Source: CAZNMF01 sp035547155 (lineage in GTDB: Bacteria; Acidobacteriota; Vicinamibacteria; Vicinamibacterales; SCN-69-37). From it: a stretch of DNA of 64,000 nucleotides. This document shows positions 61,741 to 64,000 of this stretch, one piece after another; position 1 is the stretch's first letter, and the number at the start of each line of letters is the position of its first letter. The position numbers were made by a program, and so were the translations under genes. Below the pieces are notes generated by a model. The model searched no databases, was not told the DNA's origin, and saw only the letters and a list, made by a program, of their open reading frames with translations. The stretch covers positions 1-64,000 of the forward strand of contig DASZVJ010000140.1 in NCBI GenBank assembly GCA_035547155.1, in the 5' to 3' direction.

Positions 61741-62625
61741 GTGCCTGCCGATCGCATCCAGGTCCTGCTCGTCGAAGACAATCCGGGTGACGCGCGCTAC
61801 GTCCGCGAGCTGCTCGGCGAAGCGGACGCGCGCGAGTTCGATCTGACGCACGTCGCGACCGTGCGCGAAGCGATCGAGCAATTGCAGAGCGGTCCGGAGC
61901 GGATCGACGCCGTGCTGCTCGATCTCAGCCTGCCCGACGACTCCGGCCTCAACACGCTGCGGCGTGTCGTCGAAGCCGCGTCGACCGCCGTGGTCGTCGT
62001 CATGACCGGTGCGGGCGACGATGAGTTGGGGCTGGCCGCGGTGCGCGAAGGCGCGCAGGACTATCTCGTGAAAGGCACGGTCACCGCGCAGACGCTGCGG
62101 CGCGCGCTGCGCTTCGCGCTCGAACGGCAGCACAAGACGCAGAGCGTCTCGTACACGGACGAGCTCACGGGCCTCAACAATCGCCGCGGCTTCCTGATGC
62201 TGGCCGAACAGCAGGTCCGCCTGGCGCGGCGCCAGCGCACGCCGTTCCTGCTGCTGTTCATGGACCTCGATCAGCTCAAGCACATCAACGACACGCTCGG
62301 CCATGCCGAGGGCAATCGCGCGCTCGTCGAGGCCGCCGATCTGCTGCGCGGCTGTTTCCGCCAGAGCGACATCCTCGCGCGGTTCGGCGGCGACGAGTTC
62401 GCCGCGCTCGCGCTCAGCGGCGACGGCGCGGATGACGTGACGATCCGGACGCGCATCAACACGGCGCTCGATCGCGTCAACGACCGCCGCGACCGTCAAT
62501 ACCCGCTGCGCTTCAGCATGGGCGTCCTCGCCTGCTCGCCTCACGAGAACGGATCGATCGAGACGCTGCTCGAACAGGCCGACACGCTGATGTACCGCGA
62601 GAAGCGGCACAAGAAGCGGGCGTAG
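61741..62625 (+). CDS. response regulator with GGDEF output
   Basis: A 294-residue protein with an N-terminal receiver (phospho-acceptor D61 in AVLLDLSLPDDSG) and a C-terminal GGDEF domain with active site RFGGDEFAAL (G216 onward) and inhibition site RQSD five residues before. It starts with GTG directly after the TAA of the single-domain regulator (no gap). The kinase thus probably controls cyclic di-GMP synthesis. Confidence 0.95.
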   Translation: MPADRIQVLLVEDNPGDARYVRELLGEADAREFDLTHVATVREAIEQLQSGPERIDAVLLDLSLPDDSGLNTLRRVVEAASTAVVVVMTGAGDDELGLAAVREGAQDYLVKGTVTAQTLRRALRFALERQHKTQSVSYTDELTGLNNRRGFLMLAEQQVRLARRQRTPFLLLFMDLDQLKHINDTLGHAEGNRALVEAADLLRGCFRQSDILARFGGDEFAALALSGDGADDVTIRTRINTALDRVNDRRDRQYPLRFSMGVLACSPHENGSIETLLEQADTLMYREKRHKKRA

Positions 62626-62632
62626 CGGGCAT

Positions 62633-62680
62633 TCGACGTTCGAAATCGAAGTTGGAAATTCTAGAGGCCGAAACTCGACG
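62633..62680. repeat. GTTCGAA-type repeat remnant
   Basis: CGACGTTCGAAATCGAAGTTGGAAATTC-like sequence: degenerate 7-base units of the GTTCGAA family after the GGDEF regulator gene, in the junction with a convergent gene. Confidence 0.65.
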
Positions 62681-62700
62681 TGCGAACGGCCGCGGATCGG

Positions 62701-63144
62701 TCAGCGTGCCGGGCAGTCGCCCGGGACTGGCCGCCAGCTCTCGACGTCGATGACGACCTGATTGTCGACGGGCCCCGGCATCGCGCCCGGCCCCGGCTGC
62801 GGCTGCGCCGCGCCGATGTGGAACGGCCCGACACCAATGCCGCTCGGCGTCAGATCGCTCTTGCGAATCAGTCCGGTGAGTTCGACCTGCGTGCCCTCGT
62901 GACGCCGGATGTCGGCGATGAGCGCCTTCGGCCCACTCATCCGCAAGTGCATGCCTTCGGGCACCGTGGTCGAGCGTCCCGGCTGATCGGTCGTGATGGG
63001 ACCGGCCGTGAAGACGTAGCCCTTCGAGCATCCCGGGATGTAGACGCGAACGGAGTCTTTCGGCACGGGTTTGGCCGTCTCCTGCGCGAAGGCCGGTACA
63101 GCGCAGGCGAGCGCCGCCGCCAGTGCGAAGCCAACACGCGTCAT
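62701..63144 (-). CDS. secreted hypothetical protein, 147 aa
   Basis: An exported protein of unknown family. I start at ATG 63144 so that the signal peptide (about residues 1-20, ending PAFAQ) begins at the N-terminus. The mature part has a small beta-barrel-like pattern (DSVRVYIPGCSKGYVFTAG, TQVELTGLIRKSDL) resembling OB-like folds, a Pro/Gly-rich loop, and two cysteines (PGCSKG and the C-terminal GDCPAR). Function unknown. Confidence 0.65.
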   Translation of the reverse strand: MTRVGFALAAALACAVPAFAQETAKPVPKDSVRVYIPGCSKGYVFTAGPITTDQPGRSTTVPEGMHLRMSGPKALIADIRRHEGTQVELTGLIRKSDLTPSGIGVGPFHIGAAQPQPGPGAMPGPVDNQVVIDVESWRPVPGDCPAR

Positions 63145-63297
63145 GACCATCCTCTCGTGGGACACATTCACTTGTCCGCCAGTTGGGCGGTACGGCCGTT
63201 CGGATCTGCGAGTAGGCTCAACAAGCGCGAGCGCCTACTGCGTACTGGCTTGCCGGCCGACGCGCACGCCCGTGCGTTGACACGCGTGCGCGAAGGC

Positions 63298-63384
63298 TGG
63301 TGCGGAAGAGAGGACTCGAACCTCCACTCCCTTGCGGGAACAAGCTCCTGAGGCTTGCGCGTCTGCCAATTCCGCCACTTCCGC
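63298..63384 (-). tRNA. tRNA-Leu (CAG)
   Basis: A class II tRNA read on the minus strand. The acceptor stem GCGGAAG/CTTCCGC encloses a D arm, an anticodon stem CAAGC/GCTTG with loop CTCAGGA (anticodon CAG), a long variable arm and a T arm with GGTTCGAGTCC. Discriminator A at 63301; CCA is encoded (63298-63300). Anticodon CAG reads CUG, a preferred Leu codon in GC-rich DNA. Confidence 0.97.
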
Positions 63385-63430
63385 ATGTGCGCCGGACCAG
63401 GCGGGAGGTCCAGCGGTTCCAGAACGACCG

Positions 63431-63439
63431 ATTATAGCA
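63431..63439 (-). promoter_or_regulatory. Extended -10 promoter of tRNA-Leu
   Basis: TGCTATAAT on the minus strand is an extended -10 with a consensus hexamer, 46 bases before the mature 5' end. The same TGC prefix occurs in the mre operon promoter (TGCTATAGT). Confidence 0.55.
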
Positions 63440-63482
63440 GTGCTTTCGTTCCGGCGCGTCATCCGCCATAGTAGGCGGTTCG

Positions 63483-64000
63483 ATGACCACGACACACGAG
63501 GCGGCCACCGGCGACTTCCACAAGTTCCTCGACCGCGACTGGGCCTATTGGACGGCCCAATTCCCCGAATGGGCGACCGTCATCGGCGAGCGCGGACACA
63601 ACGATCGCTGGACGGATGCGTCGCCCGACGCGATTGCCGGCCGCGCCGCCCACGCGCGCGAGTCCGCGCGTGAGCTCGCGCGCATCGATCGCGCGGCCCT
63701 CAGCGACGCCGATCGGCTGAACCTCGATCTCTACCGCGATCTCGTGGACACCGCGACGCAGGGACTCGCGTTCCACCTCGATCCATTTCCGATTCGCAGC
63801 GTCGTGCCGCGCATGCCGCTATCGGCCGTCAACCAGCTCGAAGGCGTGCCGCAGGACGTGCCGATGGTCCTGTCGCTGATGCCCGCCGAGTCGGTCGCCG
63901 ACTACGAGGACATGCTCGCGCGCCTGCGCGCCGTGCCGCGGCTCGTCGAGCAGACGATCGCGCAGCTCGCGCAGGGCATCGCACTTGGGCTGACGCCACC
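63483..64000 (+). CDS. DUF885 family protein (partial, continues past the window)
   Basis: ATG 63483 opens a frame that runs off the end; 172 codons are visible. The sequence shows DUF885 hallmarks: FPEWATVIGERGHNDRW near the N-terminus, LSDADRLNLDLYRDLV, and YEDMLARLRAVPRLVEQTIAQLAQG followed by LGLTPP. DUF885 proteins are zinc-metallopeptidase-like; the catalytic part would lie downstream, outside the window. No signal peptide is visible in the 5' end given here. It diverges from the tRNA gene. Confidence 0.85.
   Translation, partial: MTTTHEAATGDFHKFLDRDWAYWTAQFPEWATVIGERGHNDRWTDASPDAIAGRAAHARESARELARIDRAALSDADRLNLDLYRDLVDTATQGLAFHLDPFPIRSVVPRMPLSAVNQLEGVPQDVPMVLSLMPAESVADYEDMLARLRAVPRLVEQTIAQLAQGIALGLTP

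Noticed and set aside
63263..63276. CGCACG-CC-CGTGCG hairpin downstream of tRNA-Leu as terminator
   Set aside because: Six-base stem with a 2-base loop and no T-run; too weak to call.

Overview
This 64 kb window is high-GC, densely coded chromosomal DNA. It looks like a free-living, aerobic, Gram-negative acidobacterium, most likely class Vicinamibacteria. That placement is inferred from gene style: a large orphan FtsX/MacB-type permease with a soluble prefix domain (the ADOP type), a DUF4097 protein behind an ECF sigma/anti-sigma pair, a DUF1080 protein and many secreted proteins of unknown function. No rRNA is present to confirm it.

Layout. 1-1.9 kb is a small, less GC-rich accessory patch: the tail of an incoming gene, two hypothetical genes and an IS1-like DDE transposase that appears to be transcribed leaderless. 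1.98-5.8 kb is a secreted cupredoxin-like protein, a sensor kinase and an NtrC-type sigma-54 activator in one operon. 6.2-15.8 kb holds a UPF0173 hydrolase, lipA, a MarR regulator coupled to a ClC chloride channel, the ADOP permease with a palindromic operator over its promoter, a family-5 uracil-DNA glycosylase and a DUF1080/SUMF1-like fusion. 16.2-21.7 kb is the pyruvate dehydrogenase operon aceE-aceF-lpd. 21.8-29.6 kb carries an M49-like metallopeptidase, a glycerophosphodiesterase, a ChlI/MoxR-like ATPase with a VWA partner, folE and two secreted or anchored unknowns. 29.7-34.2 kb is a four-gene ABC-2 exporter cluster with a DUF4412 gene. 34.2-39.6 kb is nudix, tsaD, mtnA and the nucleoside salvage set cdd-punA-deoA. 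39.6-42.7 kb has a small membrane protein, an alkyltransferase-like protein and an ECF sigma/anti-sigma/DUF4097 operon. 43.4-52.3 kb is a long cell-shape operon transcribed leftward: diguanylate cyclase, mreB, mreC, mreD, PBP2, rodA, then RNase G. 52.5-62.6 kb has a PpiD-like foldase, a DUF922 lipoprotein, SppA, an MscS-like channel and a multi-PAS kinase with two response regulators, one of them GGDEF. The window closes with a secreted unknown, tRNA-Leu(CAG) and the start of a DUF885 gene.

The most unusual feature is between the genes. Several families of short repeats fill the junctions: CTATC-based units, GGTTCTG/GTTCGAA heptamers, GGTCCCCT octamers and REP-like palindromes ending in GGTCGCCCCTAC. 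Three junctions are built as long head-to-head inverted arrays. Six leftward genes have a stop codon that is the first triplet of a TAGGGRC repeat end, and at one convergent junction both genes stop inside a single three-hairpin element. Several promoters have a -10 box only a few bases before the start codon, suggesting that leaderless or near-leaderless mRNAs are common here.
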